In this document: positions 1 through 8,772 of the stretch, one piece after another
Layout: each line of letters begins with the position of its first letter
How positions within the stretch are numbered: position 1 is the stretch's first letter
Assembly: GCF_033845285.1 (NCBI RefSeq)
Contig: NZ_JAWXCX010000001.1
Location: 175,495 to 239,494 of the forward strand
Direction: 5' to 3'
DNA: 64,000 bases
Source: Marinococcus sp. PL1-022
GTDB lineage: Bacteria > Bacillota > Bacilli > Bacillales > Marinococcaceae
The notes under the pieces: generated by a model
What the model saw: the letters and a program-made list of their open reading frames with translations, nothing else
Database searches by the model: none
What the model was told of the DNA's origin: nothing
Position numbers and translations under genes: made by a program

Positions 1-1
1 A

Positions 2-559
2 TTGGTAAGTGACTATGTAGGGGTGAATTATGAGCGCGGAGCTTATCTGGCTACAAAGCATTTGCTTGAAGAAGGACATACAAGCATTGCCTTTGTAGGG
101 GGAGGGTCAGAATCACTGGCCTGGAAAGATCGAGAAAATGGATATATGAAAGCATATAAAGAGTGGGGGAAAGAGCTTGATACCTCTCTAATCGAAGCAG
201 GAACAACAGATCGAAATGGCGGGGTCCAGGCCATTAAAAGTATATTCAATAAGGATAAAAAACCCACGGCGGTTTTTTGCTTTAATGACACAGTAGCTTT
301 TGGTGTGCTCGAGGAACTTAGGAACCAGGGAAAGATCCCAGGCGAAGATGTAGCGGTAGTAGGTTTCGATGACGTTCCAGAAGCGGAAGCTCTTTCTTAT
401 CCTGCTTTAACTACAGTTTCTTCGTATCCAAAAGAGATAGGAGCCCGGGCTGCTGCCTTATTGAAAGAACAGCTTGGAAACGATGAGAGAGATAGAAAAC
501 GGATTATTCTGGAACCAGAACTAGTAGTGAGGAAATCAACGTTTCCCCTTACAAAATAA
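2..559 (+). CDS. LacI/PurR-family transcriptional regulator, C-terminal part (5' end outside window)
   Basis: The visible 185 residues form most of the periplasmic-binding-protein-like sensor domain of a LacI-family regulator. Characteristic stretches are GAYLATKHLLEEGHTSIAFVGG near the beginning, then AVFCFNDTVAFGVLEEL, VAVVGFDDVPEA and the family-typical end LVVRKST. The helix-turn-helix that would bind DNA lies upstream of base 1, so the first visible codon is not a real start. Proteins of this family repress or activate sugar and organic-acid catabolic genes in response to a small ligand. It lies beside a catabolic island whose intergenic regions contain two GATARCGTTTACA sites, a plausible target type for a LacI-family protein or CcpA. 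That link is inference. Confidence 0.9.
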   Translation: MVSDYVGVNYERGAYLATKHLLEEGHTSIAFVGGGSESLAWKDRENGYMKAYKEWGKELDTSLIEAGTTDRNGGVQAIKSIFNKDKKPTAVFCFNDTVAFGVLEELRNQGKIPGEDVAVVGFDDVPEAEALSYPALTTVSSYPKEIGARAAALLKEQLGNDERDRKRIILEPELVVRKSTFPLTK

Positions 560-560
560 A

Positions 561-588
561 AAACGGCTTCTCGTGGAGAAGTCGTTTT
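561..588. terminator. Bidirectional terminator between the LacI-type gene and aroK
   Basis: AAACGGCTTCTC and GAGAAGTCGTTT pair around a GTG loop, with A-rich sequence on the left and T-rich on the right. It serves two convergent genes and overlaps the aroK stop codon. Confidence 0.8.
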
Positions 589-1129
589 AATCGTACATAT
601 CCCAGGCCATTTTTAATGAGTCTGTTAAATAATCGGCTACATCCTCGGCAGGGAGCTGGTCGATAGTGATTTTAGAATTATGATCTGAATAAGTGCCCTG
701 CCGCTTATAAAATAATTCTTCTATTTCCTCCATGCTTTTCCCCTGGAGAACAGGCCGGTTGCCCATGATAAGGTGCAGTCGTTCCTTCCAGGAATCCCAG
801 GACATATCTAAATAAAAAACAGTGCAGTTGTTCAGGCAGAGCTCGCGGATTTCTTCCTGCATGAAAGCACCGCCGCCTAAAGAAATTATCTTTAAGCTTT
901 GCATGGAATATTTGCGGACCAATTCTTTTTCCTTCTCACGAAAGGCGGGTTCTCCAATTAATTTAAATACTTCAGGAACAGGCATGCCATATTCCTTCTC
1001 TATTTCCTCGTCGATATCGACAAAGCTTCTGTAAAGCTTTTTGGCCACTAATCTTCCGACAGTAGTTTTACCCACTCCCATAAAGCCAATAAATACTATG
1101 CTTTTTTCTCGTAAAGATCGCTCTGTCAT
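587..1129 (-). CDS. aroK: Shikimate kinase
   Basis: Phosphorylates shikimate to shikimate 3-phosphate with ATP, step five of the chorismate pathway, in the cytosol. The 180-residue length is normal. A Walker A loop GFMGVGKTT sits at residues 15-23, VDIDEEIEKEYG supplies the acidic metal/shikimate residues, ISLGGGAF is the family glycine motif near residue 85, and NRPVL is the lid region. It is convergent with the LacI-type gene. A type I 3-dehydroquinate dehydratase gene lies 7 kb away, so two shikimate-pathway functions flank the catabolic island, though not in one operon. The start codon has only a weak upstream ribosome site. Confidence 0.93.
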   Translation of the reverse strand: MTERSLREKSIVFIGFMGVGKTTVGRLVAKKLYRSFVDIDEEIEKEYGMPVPEVFKLIGEPAFREKEKELVRKYSMQSLKIISLGGGAFMQEEIRELCLNNCTVFYLDMSWDSWKERLHLIMGNRPVLQGKSMEEIEELFYKRQGTYSDHNSKITIDQLPAEDVADYLTDSLKMAWDMYD

Positions 1130-1214
1130 AATATCTGCACTCTTTCATTTGTTTTGAATTCTTTTTGAAATGTATCGCGATTATAATACATCTTTGCTAT
1201 CACTTACAACTATA

Positions 1215-2564
1215 TCATATAAACAGTTGTAAGCAGTAAGCAATGACGATAGTAAAGAGAATATAACCTGAAGCAAATGGCAGGTTCCAAAGGCCTAATC
1301 GGTAAGGGTTCACATTTAAATAGTTACCCACAAGAGAAACGGAAATATTAAAAGGACTGTACATAACCGGGCTTAAACTGGTTACTATCAATACTAAAGC
1401 CAGGGGCACAGGGCTTAACTCCGGCAGGGAGGGAGCAATAATTTCTGATAGAAGAATTACCGAAACCAATGGATGAAAGCCTATAAAGCTTGAAACAATA
1501 AAGTAGATTCCTATTGCTGCATAAAAATAAAACACTCGATCATGCAGAGCGGTGAAAGCATACTGCAGTGTATCAAAAATAGGAGTTTCTGCGAGCATCT
1601 GTACAAACAAACCAGCACTTAAAAACATAAAAAAGAAGTTAGCCATGCCCTTGCTGCGGTTCTTCCACTGTCTTACAGCAAAAATAGTATATCTTCGCAG
1701 CCGTTGGATTACTATTGACCAAAAAAAGGATACAGGAGCAATGAATAAAACTAAAGTAAACAAATAATCATACCCAGTCCAGCCGCTTGTAATACTGACA
1801 CAGGATACCAACAAGCCCAAAAGAAGCATTAATCCGAAAATTTTTCTTCGAACAAGGGAAGTGGAAGAGGAAGTCCCTTGGTACTGAGGAAAGGTAACAG
1901 AAGGAAATTTAAGAGAGGAAGCCGCAATATCAAATACGATTACTACAAGCACAACAGAGGCGATTATTGGAAATACGTGAAGGTAGTCCTGCCCTGTGAT
2001 GTTTAGAGCTGTTATCACCATAATTTCAAGCGGGCTCCAGGCAAGGCACAGAGCGTAAGCACGCAGTAAGTTTTGAGTGTAGAATTTGCTTTTTACACGT
2101 TTGGAAGTGTTTTTAAAAGTTTCGTCAAGCGTGCGCATCAGCACAGAAAAAGTAGCTATGTTTAAAAACAAACCAAGCACATGGCAAACAAAAAAGCTTC
2201 GCTTATATAAATGCTGTATATTTTTACTGCCCTGTTCAATAAATTTCCGGAGGTTTCTGTCATATTTGCCCACCTGTATTAAGGAATTCAAAAAAGGAAG
2301 CATGTAAAAAAATGCGAGAATACTCATCATCGTCGTAAAAGAAGAAAAATAAGCATTTAAGGAAAGATTATTTAATATAAAAAGCAGAGTACCCATGGAG
2401 TAGAAGATAAGTCCGGAATAAAAAAATAAGCCACGGGCATAAAAAAATGAAAGCAAAATAACAATATTGGCAAGAACGCCTAAAATAATATTTTCGCCTG
2501 GCATATCAATGAATTGAAATGCAATATAAAGAAAGACTAATAGTGAGTAAATAGCGAGGCGCAT
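1215..2564 (-). CDS. Polytopic membrane protein, possible transporter, unassigned family
   Basis: A 449-residue protein that is mostly hydrophobic helices, with roughly 12 predicted membrane segments and short basic loops (for example KYDRNLRKFIEQGSKN around residue 100). The segment ending in PVMYSPFNISVSLVGNYLNVNPYRLGLWN resembles the re-entrant half of ion-transporter-superfamily permeases, but I cannot name a family. The start is supported by AAAGGAG eight to nine bases upstream. It is divergent from the aldehyde dehydrogenase gene and shares with it the 2565-2730 region that holds a degenerate and a perfect copy of the island palindrome and a cre/LacI-like site. This suggests co-regulation and a possible role in moving the substrate or product of the island pathway. 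Confidence 0.6.
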   Translation of the reverse strand: MRLAIYSLLVFLYIAFQFIDMPGENIILGVLANIVILLSFFYARGLFFYSGLIFYSMGTLLFILNNLSLNAYFSSFTTMMSILAFFYMLPFLNSLIQVGKYDRNLRKFIEQGSKNIQHLYKRSFFVCHVLGLFLNIATFSVLMRTLDETFKNTSKRVKSKFYTQNLLRAYALCLAWSPLEIMVITALNITGQDYLHVFPIIASVVLVVIVFDIAASSLKFPSVTFPQYQGTSSSTSLVRRKIFGLMLLLGLLVSCVSITSGWTGYDYLFTLVLFIAPVSFFWSIVIQRLRRYTIFAVRQWKNRSKGMANFFFMFLSAGLFVQMLAETPIFDTLQYAFTALHDRVFYFYAAIGIYFIVSSFIGFHPLVSVILLSEIIAPSLPELSPVPLALVLIVTSLSPVMYSPFNISVSLVGNYLNVNPYRLGLWNLPFASGYILFTIVIAYCLQLFI

Positions 2565-2625
2565 GAGTAGTTCTCCTTTTAAGCTTAAAAAATGGTTGAT
2601 GTTTTAATATATATATCGTATCATA

Positions 2626-2641
2626 ATGATAACGTTTACAA
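2626..2641. promoter_or_regulatory. Candidate cre or LacI-family operator upstream of the aldehyde dehydrogenase
   Basis: ATGATAACGTTTACAA differs at about one position from the CcpA cre consensus WTGNAANCGNWNNCW. A near copy, GATAGCGTTTACAA, occurs at 8773-8786 before the GntR gene. Which regulator binds is not visible. Confidence 0.4.
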
Positions 2642-2649
2642 ATTATAAT

Positions 2650-2665
2650 TTTAGATAGATCTATA
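2650..2665. promoter_or_regulatory. Degenerate copy of the island operator palindrome
   Basis: TTTAGATAGATCTATA matches ATTAGATCGATCTAAT at 12 of 16 positions. Its centre is 49 bp upstream of the centre of the perfect copy at 2699-2714, so two sites could be bound cooperatively. Confidence 0.5.
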
Positions 2666-2698
2666 CTAACAGCGAAAGCTGTTTTTAAATAACTATTT

Positions 2699-2714
2699 AT
2701 TAGATCGATCTAAT
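2699..2714. promoter_or_regulatory. Operator palindrome 1 (ATTAGATCGATCTAAT)
   Basis: A perfect 16-bp palindrome, extended to 18 bp by flanking T and A. It lies immediately upstream of the ribosome site of the aldehyde dehydrogenase gene, where a bound repressor would block transcription or early elongation. Identical 16-mers occur at 6956-6971 and 9518-9533. Confidence 0.8.
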
Positions 2715-2730
2715 ATAAGAGGTGAAAGGG

Positions 2731-4170
2731 ATGCAGGAACTATTAGCTCAGCCTTTTGTTGAAAACCGTTGGTTGAAGGATGAGAAGACAAAAGAAACGA
2801 TTTATAACCCTTACAATGGAAAAAGTATTGGCAATCAATATACTGCAAGTCTCGAGGATGTTGAAAAAGCTCTACAGGCAGCCTATAAAGACAAAAAAGA
2901 AATTGGATCTATCCCTTCTGGTAAGCGGGCGAAAATTTTAAAAGCAGCCGCATTACTGCTTGAAGAAGAGAAGGAAACGTTCGCCAAACTAATTGCTGAA
3001 GAACTGGGCAAGCCTCTTAAAAATACTAGAGATGAAGTTTCCCGCTCGATTGAAACACTGGAACTTTCCGGGGAAGAAGCGAAACGGCTGCACGGGGAGA
3101 CTATCCCGGGGGATGCCTCTGAACGTGGAACCATGGCCATGGCATCCACGTACCGGGTTCCGGTAGGAGTCATCGCCGCTATTACGCCATTTAACGCTCC
3201 GCTCAACCTCGTCTGTCATAAAATTGGACCAGCGTTCGCCGGGGGAAATGTCACTATTTTAAAGCCCGCTCCCCAGACAGCGTTGATCGCTACAGCGTTG
3301 TTAGATTTGATGCTGCGGGCGGGGCTTCCAGAAAGCGCGGTTCATATGCTTTTAGGCGGCGTCGAAATTGGTCAGAAAATTGTGCAGGATGATCGGGTAA
3401 ATGTTATTTCCTTCACGGGAGGGACCAAAGCGAGTAAAAATATTTGCGATACAGCGGGAATGAAAAAGGTTCTGCTCGAACTTGGAGGCAATGCTGCTAC
3501 GATAGTCCATCATGACGCTGACATTCAAGAAGCCGCAAAAATGAGTGCTAAAACCGGTAATAGTAACTCGGGTCAAAGCTGTATTTCAGTGCAGCGTATT
3601 TATGTGCACCGTTCGGCAATGAATGAATTTTCAGAAGCACTAAAAACAAACGTTGAACAGCTTCAATTAGGGGATCCTTTGGACGCTGCCACTGATATAG
3701 GTTCTCTTGTAGATGAAAATGCAGCAAATCGGGTGAAATCATGGATAGATGAAGCTGTAGATGGAGGGGCTGAACTTTTAACAGGGGGAGTGCAGTACGG
3801 GGCTACGATCACTCCAACTGTGCTGTTGAATCCTAAGCACGAAGATAAAGTGGTATGTGAAGAGGTTTTTGGGCCGCTTATAAGCGTTATCCCTTATGAC
3901 GATATCGATGAAGCAATAACGTGGGCGAATGACTCTGAATTTGGTCTCCAAACAGGAATATTCACCAAAAATATCGATCTTGCCTACAAAGTGGCCAATC
4001 AAATTGAAGCTGGAGGCATCATCATTAATGGAACCTCGAATTTCCGGCTGGATCACTGGCCATACGGTGGCGTGAAAAATAGTGGTATTGGAAGAGAAGG
4101 CCCGAGATTTGCAATAGAAGAAATGACTGAAATGAAGATGGTGGTTCTGCGTCTGCCGGCCAATGAATAA
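2731..4170 (+). CDS. NAD(P)-dependent aldehyde dehydrogenase
   Basis: Oxidises an aldehyde to the acid with NAD(P). The 479-residue protein has the family layout: ITPFNAPLNL substrate/cofactor region, FTGGTKAS near residue 228, general-base Glu250 in LELGGN, catalytic Cys284 in SGQSC, and EEVFGPL. The ending (RLDHWPYGGVKNSGIGREG, then AIEEMTE) resembles the lactaldehyde, phosphonoacetaldehyde and non-phosphorylating glyceraldehyde-3-phosphate dehydrogenase groups, so the substrate is probably a small functionalised aldehyde. I place the start at ATG 2731 because AAGAGGTG (2717-2724) is correctly spaced to it; an in-frame GTG at 2722 lies inside that ribosome site. It is the first gene of a three-gene unit with the zinc dehydrogenase and TPP enzyme, preceded by operator copies. 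Confidence 0.93.
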   Translation: MQELLAQPFVENRWLKDEKTKETIYNPYNGKSIGNQYTASLEDVEKALQAAYKDKKEIGSIPSGKRAKILKAAALLLEEEKETFAKLIAEELGKPLKNTRDEVSRSIETLELSGEEAKRLHGETIPGDASERGTMAMASTYRVPVGVIAAITPFNAPLNLVCHKIGPAFAGGNVTILKPAPQTALIATALLDLMLRAGLPESAVHMLLGGVEIGQKIVQDDRVNVISFTGGTKASKNICDTAGMKKVLLELGGNAATIVHHDADIQEAAKMSAKTGNSNSGQSCISVQRIYVHRSAMNEFSEALKTNVEQLQLGDPLDAATDIGSLVDENAANRVKSWIDEAVDGGAELLTGGVQYGATITPTVLLNPKHEDKVVCEEVFGPLISVIPYDDIDEAITWANDSEFGLQTGIFTKNIDLAYKVANQIEAGGIIINGTSNFRLDHWPYGGVKNSGIGREGPRFAIEEMTEMKMVVLRLPANE

Positions 4171-4196
4171 AGAAGATATGGAGTGGAGGTGCAAAT

Positions 4197-5189
4197 ATGA
4201 ATGGTTTAACGCTGGAAAATCCTTCCCGGTTAAAATTAGTAGAAAATGATCAAGAGATCTTAAATGAAAATGATGTGCGCCTCAAAATTATTTATGGAGG
4301 CATCTGTGGTTCGGATCTCAGTGTGTATAGCGGTAAATTGCCGCATGCTGATTATCCGGTTCGTCCAGGGCACGAAATTTTAGGAATTATTAAAGAAGCC
4401 GGAGTGAAAAGTCATTATTCGACAGGAGAGCGGGTAATTGTACAGCCCAATACTTATTGTGGTGAGTGTGAATACTGCCTGCAGGGGAAGACCAATATCT
4501 GCCCATACAAAAAATCACTTGGGATCAACGCAGACGGTGGATTTGCGGAAGAAGTAGTTATCGACAGTAAATATGTACTGCCTGTAGCCACCGGGATTAC
4601 TGATGAACGGGCGATACTTATTGAACCGCTGGCAGTAATTGTGCATGCTCTAAAAAAAGTAAAAGTGAATGAAAAGAAAAAGGTAGCTGTCATAGGCTGC
4701 GGAACAGAAGGAATGCTCGCAATTGCATTAGCTGATTATTTGGGTGGGAATGTCAGCGCTGTTGATATTAATGAAGACAAGCTTCGCAAAGTAAAGAATA
4801 ATTACGAAGCGGTAAAAGTGAACTATCCCGAAGAGGCCAAAAACAGTTATTTTGATATTGTTATTGAAGCGGCAGGTACAAAATCGTCGTTTGAACAAAG
4901 TATAGATATTGTTAAGCCGGGAGGAGAGATAGTATGTGTAGGTATGACTCCAAGCGCTGAACTATCCGTAACAACACTTGTACGTAAAGAAATAACCTTA
5001 TACGGCTCTATTATTTATAATGTGCCCGGCGATTTTACTCAAACAATGGAATATCTCAAAGCTTCAGCCTTGAATGTAGAACCAGTGATCTCCAAAATAT
5101 TTCCTTTTCATGACTATCAACAGGCTTATGATGAAGCTCTTTCAGGAAAATACGGGAAAATAATTATTCAATTCGGGGAGGAACAATAA
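4197..5189 (+). CDS. Zinc-dependent medium-chain alcohol dehydrogenase
   Basis: Member of the sorbitol/threonine dehydrogenase branch of the medium-chain superfamily, oxidising a secondary or primary alcohol with NAD(P). Catalytic zinc ligands are visible in GGICGSDLSVYSG (residues about 35-47) and GHE (about residues 59-61). The structural zinc lobe is CGECEYCLQGKTNIC. The Rossmann segment VAVIGCGTEGMLAIALADYLGG follows near residue 165. The 330-residue length is slightly short for the family. GGAGGTG sits just before ATG. It is 26 bases after the aldehyde dehydrogenase and one base before the TPP enzyme, so the three are almost certainly cotranscribed. Alcohol to aldehyde to acid chemistry with the upstream gene is a reasonable inference. 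Confidence 0.92.
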   Translation: MNGLTLENPSRLKLVENDQEILNENDVRLKIIYGGICGSDLSVYSGKLPHADYPVRPGHEILGIIKEAGVKSHYSTGERVIVQPNTYCGECEYCLQGKTNICPYKKSLGINADGGFAEEVVIDSKYVLPVATGITDERAILIEPLAVIVHALKKVKVNEKKKVAVIGCGTEGMLAIALADYLGGNVSAVDINEDKLRKVKNNYEAVKVNYPEEAKNSYFDIVIEAAGTKSSFEQSIDIVKPGGEIVCVGMTPSAELSVTTLVRKEITLYGSIIYNVPGDFTQTMEYLKASALNVEPVISKIFPFHDYQQAYDEALSGKYGKIIIQFGEEQ

Positions 5190-5190
5190 A

Positions 5191-6948
5191 ATGAAAAAAT
5201 TGGTTTCGAATCTGTTAGCTAATTATCTGGAAACCCGCGGAGTTGAACATGTATTTGGCTTATGTGGACATACAAATATTGCAGTATTGGCTGAATTGGA
5301 AAAAACCTCGGTGAAATTCGTGAATGTTCGCCATGAGCAAATTGCCGCTCATATGGCAGACGGATACGCCAGAGCAAAAAATGAAACTTCTGTTTTATTA
5401 AGCCATGTAGGACCGGGCCTTACCAATGCGTCTACTGGAGTGGCAAACGCTGCTTTGGATTCAATTCCCATGGTTGTTATCGCGGGAGACGTGCCTTCTC
5501 ATTATTATGGAAAGCATCCTCACCAAGAAATGAATATGCACGCCGATGCTTCTCAATATGAAGTGTACCGTCCATTTGTCAAACGAGCGTGGAGAGTTGA
5601 CCGTCCGGATCTATTTCCAGAAATTTTGGAAAAAGCTTTTCAATTAGCAGAAAGTGGAAATCCAGGCCCGGTTTTAGTATCCGTGCCGATGGATATGTTT
5701 TCTAAAGAAATTGAGGAGTCTTTATTTGAACAGCAAAAACGCCATACGAAAAAACTCCAGAAGCCATCTTTGGATGAAAATACAGCAAAAGAAATCGTGC
5801 AGAAGCTTATCCATGCAAAACAGCCGTTGCTGCACGTCGGTGGCGGCATTATGCTCGCCGATGCCTCAGAGGAAATTCGGGAATTTGCCAATCATTTAGG
5901 CCTGCCGGTCTCCCATTCCCTGATGGGTAAAGGTGCTATGTCAGACGATGATGACTTAACACTTGGTATGACCGGGTTCTGGGGCACACAATTTATTAAC
6001 GATAAAACGAGAAATGCGGATTGGATAATGGCTCTTGGTACAAGGTTTGCTGAAGCTGACAGCAGCTCTTGGGAAGGAGAGTACACGTTTCAAATTCCCC
6101 CAACTAAACTAATACACATTGATATCGATTCTTCAGAAATCGGACGCAACTATCCAGTAGAAATTGGTGCTGTAGCAGACTTGAAACAAGCTTTAAAAGC
6201 CTTGATTAAAGCAGCGAAAGAAGAACTGCCGGAAGGCAAAGAAAACAGCGAACTTAAAAAAGAAATTAGAGAATATAAGCAAGCATTTAACGAAGCGAAT
6301 CAAAAACTCGTGGAGGACAATAGTTTCCCAATGGTTCCCCAGCGGATTTTAGCTGAAGTGAGAAATGTTGTCCCTAAAGATGCTTATATTACAACAGACG
6401 TCGGCTGGAACAAGAACGGCATGGGTCAGCAATTCCCCATTTATGAAGCAGGCTCGGTATTAACTCCGGGAGGCTACGCTACGATGGGTTTTGGCGCTCC
6501 AGCAGCGTTAGGGGCGAAAGTGGCAGCTCCGGACAAAAAAGTTATCTCTCTTGTAGGGGACGGAGGCTTCGGTCAAAACCCCGCACTCATGGCAACAGCG
6601 GTAGAAGAGAATATTCCGGTAGTGTGGGTCGTGATGAATAATTCTTCCTACGGAACGATAGCAGGGTTGGAAAAAGCGCATTTTGGTACGACCTACGGCA
6701 CCGTTTTCGAGCGTAACGGAGAGAGCTACACGCCGGATTATGCAGTAATTGCCCGGGGATATGGAGTAGAAGGAATTAAAATTGAAAAAGCAGAAGAGTT
6801 CAAGCCAGCTTTAGAAGAAGCCCTGGCCAGCGAAAAGCCTGTAGTTATTGATGTCGCTATGATCAATGAGCCGGTGCCGACAGACGGACACTGGAACATC
6901 ATGGACATCTACTCGCCTGGAAAAAAAGTTCACCATGCAGGTGTTTGA
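5191..6948 (+). CDS. Thiamine-pyrophosphate-dependent enzyme, acetolactate-synthase-like
   Basis: A 585-residue protein with the three-domain TPP-enzyme layout: N-terminal pyrimidine-binding domain with the conserved Glu49 in RHEQIAAHMADGYAR, a central Rossmann-like domain (about 195-340), and a C-terminal pyrophosphate-binding domain with VGDGGFGQNPALM (about 455-467) and the magnesium-binding VVMNN. Such enzymes decarboxylate or ligate 2-oxo acids or cleave 2-hydroxyacyl compounds. It is not obviously a biosynthetic IlvB, because it is in a catabolic operon and has no small-subunit neighbour. Its product could feed the dehydrogenases just upstream. The exact reaction cannot be told from sequence. 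It is followed by a second palindrome copy before the next gene. Confidence 0.88.
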   Translation: MKKLVSNLLANYLETRGVEHVFGLCGHTNIAVLAELEKTSVKFVNVRHEQIAAHMADGYARAKNETSVLLSHVGPGLTNASTGVANAALDSIPMVVIAGDVPSHYYGKHPHQEMNMHADASQYEVYRPFVKRAWRVDRPDLFPEILEKAFQLAESGNPGPVLVSVPMDMFSKEIEESLFEQQKRHTKKLQKPSLDENTAKEIVQKLIHAKQPLLHVGGGIMLADASEEIREFANHLGLPVSHSLMGKGAMSDDDDLTLGMTGFWGTQFINDKTRNADWIMALGTRFAEADSSSWEGEYTFQIPPTKLIHIDIDSSEIGRNYPVEIGAVADLKQALKALIKAAKEELPEGKENSELKKEIREYKQAFNEANQKLVEDNSFPMVPQRILAEVRNVVPKDAYITTDVGWNKNGMGQQFPIYEAGSVLTPGGYATMGFGAPAALGAKVAAPDKKVISLVGDGGFGQNPALMATAVEENIPVVWVVMNNSSYGTIAGLEKAHFGTTYGTVFERNGESYTPDYAVIARGYGVEGIKIEKAEEFKPALEEALASEKPVVIDVAMINEPVPTDGHWNIMDIYSPGKKVHHAGV

Positions 6949-6955
6949 ACTATAA

Positions 6956-6971
6956 ATTAGATCGATCTAAT
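6956..6971. promoter_or_regulatory. Operator palindrome 2 (ATTAGATCGATCTAAT)
   Basis: Identical to operator 1 and extended here to a perfect 22-bp palindrome (6953-6974). It lies between the TPP-enzyme stop codon and the AGGAGG of the TIM-barrel gene. Confidence 0.8.
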
Positions 6972-6990
6972 TTAATATAGGAGGCATAAG

Positions 6991-7818
6991 ATGGAGCCAA
7001 AGTTCTCTTTAGCACATTTAACAGCTTTAGAATTTAGTCCACCGGAACTGACATATTTAGCCGCAAAGACCGGTTTTGATTATGTTAGTATGCGTCCTAT
7101 CTATATGGGGCTTCCTGGTGAAAAAAATTACGATTTAGCCAACAATCGGGAAATGTATAAAAAGACTAAAAAAGCTTTACAGGAAACTGGCCTCGAGCTG
7201 TTAGATATTGAATTGGCAAAAGTGGATAAAGGTATTGATTATAAAAATTATGAACCCGCATTTGAGGTAGCAGCTGAACTTGGTGGTAAGCATGTATTAA
7301 GCAGTATATGGATAGATGATGAGGACTTTGCATTAGAGCAATTTTCAAATATATGTGACCTTGCAGAGCAATATAATTTAACTGTAGATTTAGAATATGT
7401 TCCGATAGCCAGCATAACCAACCTTTCAGAAACGGTAGAGATATTAAAAAAAGCAGATAAGAAAAATTCCGGTCTGATGATTGATGCCCATCACTTTTAT
7501 AGAGCAGGGGATAACGTGGAAGAATTAACCAAGCTGCCAATGGAATGGTTTCATTACATGCATTTATGTGATGTTCCAGGAGCCGAGCCTTCTTCCCGAC
7601 AGGAGATGACTAGAATTCTTCGGGAAGAAAGGCTTTATGTTGGGGAGGGTAATGCTGATATTGCCGGACTTCTCCAACATACTCCAAACGTGCCATACTC
7701 CCTGGAGATTCCGCATCATCGGCGCTCGAAGGAAATGGGCTTCGAAAAACATGTGAAACAATGCTTACAAACTGCTAAACAATACGTCAACAATACTGTG
7801 TTTAGCGGCGAAAGTTAA
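6991..7818 (+). CDS. Sugar phosphate isomerase/epimerase-like TIM-barrel protein
   Basis: A 275-residue AP_endonuc_2 / xylose-isomerase-like TIM barrel. Metal-binding carboxylates and histidines fit the family: DLEYVP (Glu near residue 133), GLMIDAHHFYRAG (Asp and His near 160), YMHLCDVPGA (His and Asp near 190) and LEIPHHRR near the end. Relatives include 3-dehydroshikimate dehydratases, IolE/IolH-type dehydratases and sugar epimerases. With a type I dehydroquinate dehydratase gene next door, a dehydroshikimate-dehydratase-like role is possible but unproven. AGGAGG at 6979-6984 fixes the start. A strong hairpin terminator follows, so the gene ends its own unit. Confidence 0.82.
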   Translation: MEPKFSLAHLTALEFSPPELTYLAAKTGFDYVSMRPIYMGLPGEKNYDLANNREMYKKTKKALQETGLELLDIELAKVDKGIDYKNYEPAFEVAAELGGKHVLSSIWIDDEDFALEQFSNICDLAEQYNLTVDLEYVPIASITNLSETVEILKKADKKNSGLMIDAHHFYRAGDNVEELTKLPMEWFHYMHLCDVPGAEPSSRQEMTRILREERLYVGEGNADIAGLLQHTPNVPYSLEIPHHRRSKEMGFEKHVKQCLQTAKQYVNNTVFSGES

Positions 7819-7861
7819 TACCCAGGGAAATAGTACAGAGTTATTCCCGAAGTAATAATCC

Positions 7862-7898
7862 AGCCGGAATGTAGCGAGCAGACATTCCGGCTTGTTTC
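7862..7898 (+). terminator. Terminator after the TIM-barrel gene
   Basis: AGCCGGAATGT pairs perfectly with ACATTCCGGCT (7882-7892), followed by TGTTT. Confidence 0.75.
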
Positions 7899-7971
7899 AA
7901 TTGTGCGAATAGTAATAGTATTGAAAATTACAATCGGCTACAATGGACAATAGAAGAAGGAGGTTTCTATA

Positions 7972-8733
7972 TTGAAAGAATTAAAAGTGAGAAATACATT
8001 GTTAACAAACGAACGGCCATGTGTATGTGTACCGCTTATAGGTAAAAGTAAAAACGAGCTGCTTGACGAAACAAAGCACATTATTCAAAAAGAACCGGAT
8101 CTTATCGAATGGCGCGCAGATTTTTTTGAAGATCTTGTAGAATTCGAAACAGTATTAGACGCGCTTGAACAGGTTAGAAAAGAAATTGGAGATATTCCTT
8201 TATTGTTCACTATTCGTTCTATACACGAGGGTGGGCAAAAAGTTGAGTTGAATGCAAACGAAAAAATTGAGTTGATAAAAAAAGTCTGTGCTACCCGTCA
8301 CATAGATTTTATAGATTATGAATTAGAAAATAATCAAGAGCACATTGAAGAGGTCCAAAAAAATGCGGAGAAAAACAATGTAAAATTAATATTATCTTTT
8401 CACGATTTTCATCAAACACCTGACGAAGAGGAAATGTTGGCTAAGTTTCATAAAGCAAGTAATAGGAAGGCAGATATAGCTAAGCTGGCAGTAATGCCTA
8501 AAAATATGAAAGACGTTTTGGCCGTCTTGCAGGTAACAGAGAAAACAAATGATGAACTGGCTATTCCGGTCGTTACTATGGCAATGGGAGCAGATGGCGC
8601 AATAACTAGACTCGCCGGGTGGAAAACAGGCTCTTTATTTACCTTCGGCATTGGGAAAGGAAGTTCAGCTCCGGGCCAAGTTCCAATTGAATTGATTAAA
8701 AGTATGGAGGCTCCTTTGAAGTCTAATAAATAA
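7972..8733 (+). CDS. aroD: Type I 3-dehydroquinate dehydratase
   Basis: Converts 3-dehydroquinate to 3-dehydroshikimate through a Schiff base. All catalytic residues are present: Glu46 in EWRAD, His144 in SFHDF and the Schiff-base Lys171 in IAKLAV, positions nearly identical to the well-studied enterobacterial enzymes. That agreement and AAGGAGG six to nine bases upstream support the TTG start. It stands between two terminators and so is probably its own transcript. It sits inside a catabolic cluster rather than with other aro genes. It could serve chorismate synthesis, or quinate/shikimate breakdown together with the preceding TIM-barrel protein; the sequence does not decide. Confidence 0.93.
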   Translation: MKELKVRNTLLTNERPCVCVPLIGKSKNELLDETKHIIQKEPDLIEWRADFFEDLVEFETVLDALEQVRKEIGDIPLLFTIRSIHEGGQKVELNANEKIELIKKVCATRHIDFIDYELENNQEHIEEVQKNAEKNNVKLILSFHDFHQTPDEEEMLAKFHKASNRKADIAKLAVMPKNMKDVLAVLQVTEKTNDELAIPVVTMAMGADGAITRLAGWKTGSLFTFGIGKGSSAPGQVPIELIKSMEAPLKSNK

Positions 8734-8735
8734 AT

Positions 8736-8757
8736 GAACCGGTGAAAGCCGGTTCTT
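8736..8757 (+). terminator. Terminator after aroD
   Basis: GAACCGG pairs with CCGGTTC around TGAAAG, followed by TTATT; short but well formed. Confidence 0.6.
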
Positions 8758-8772
8758 ATTGACTAATAAAAA

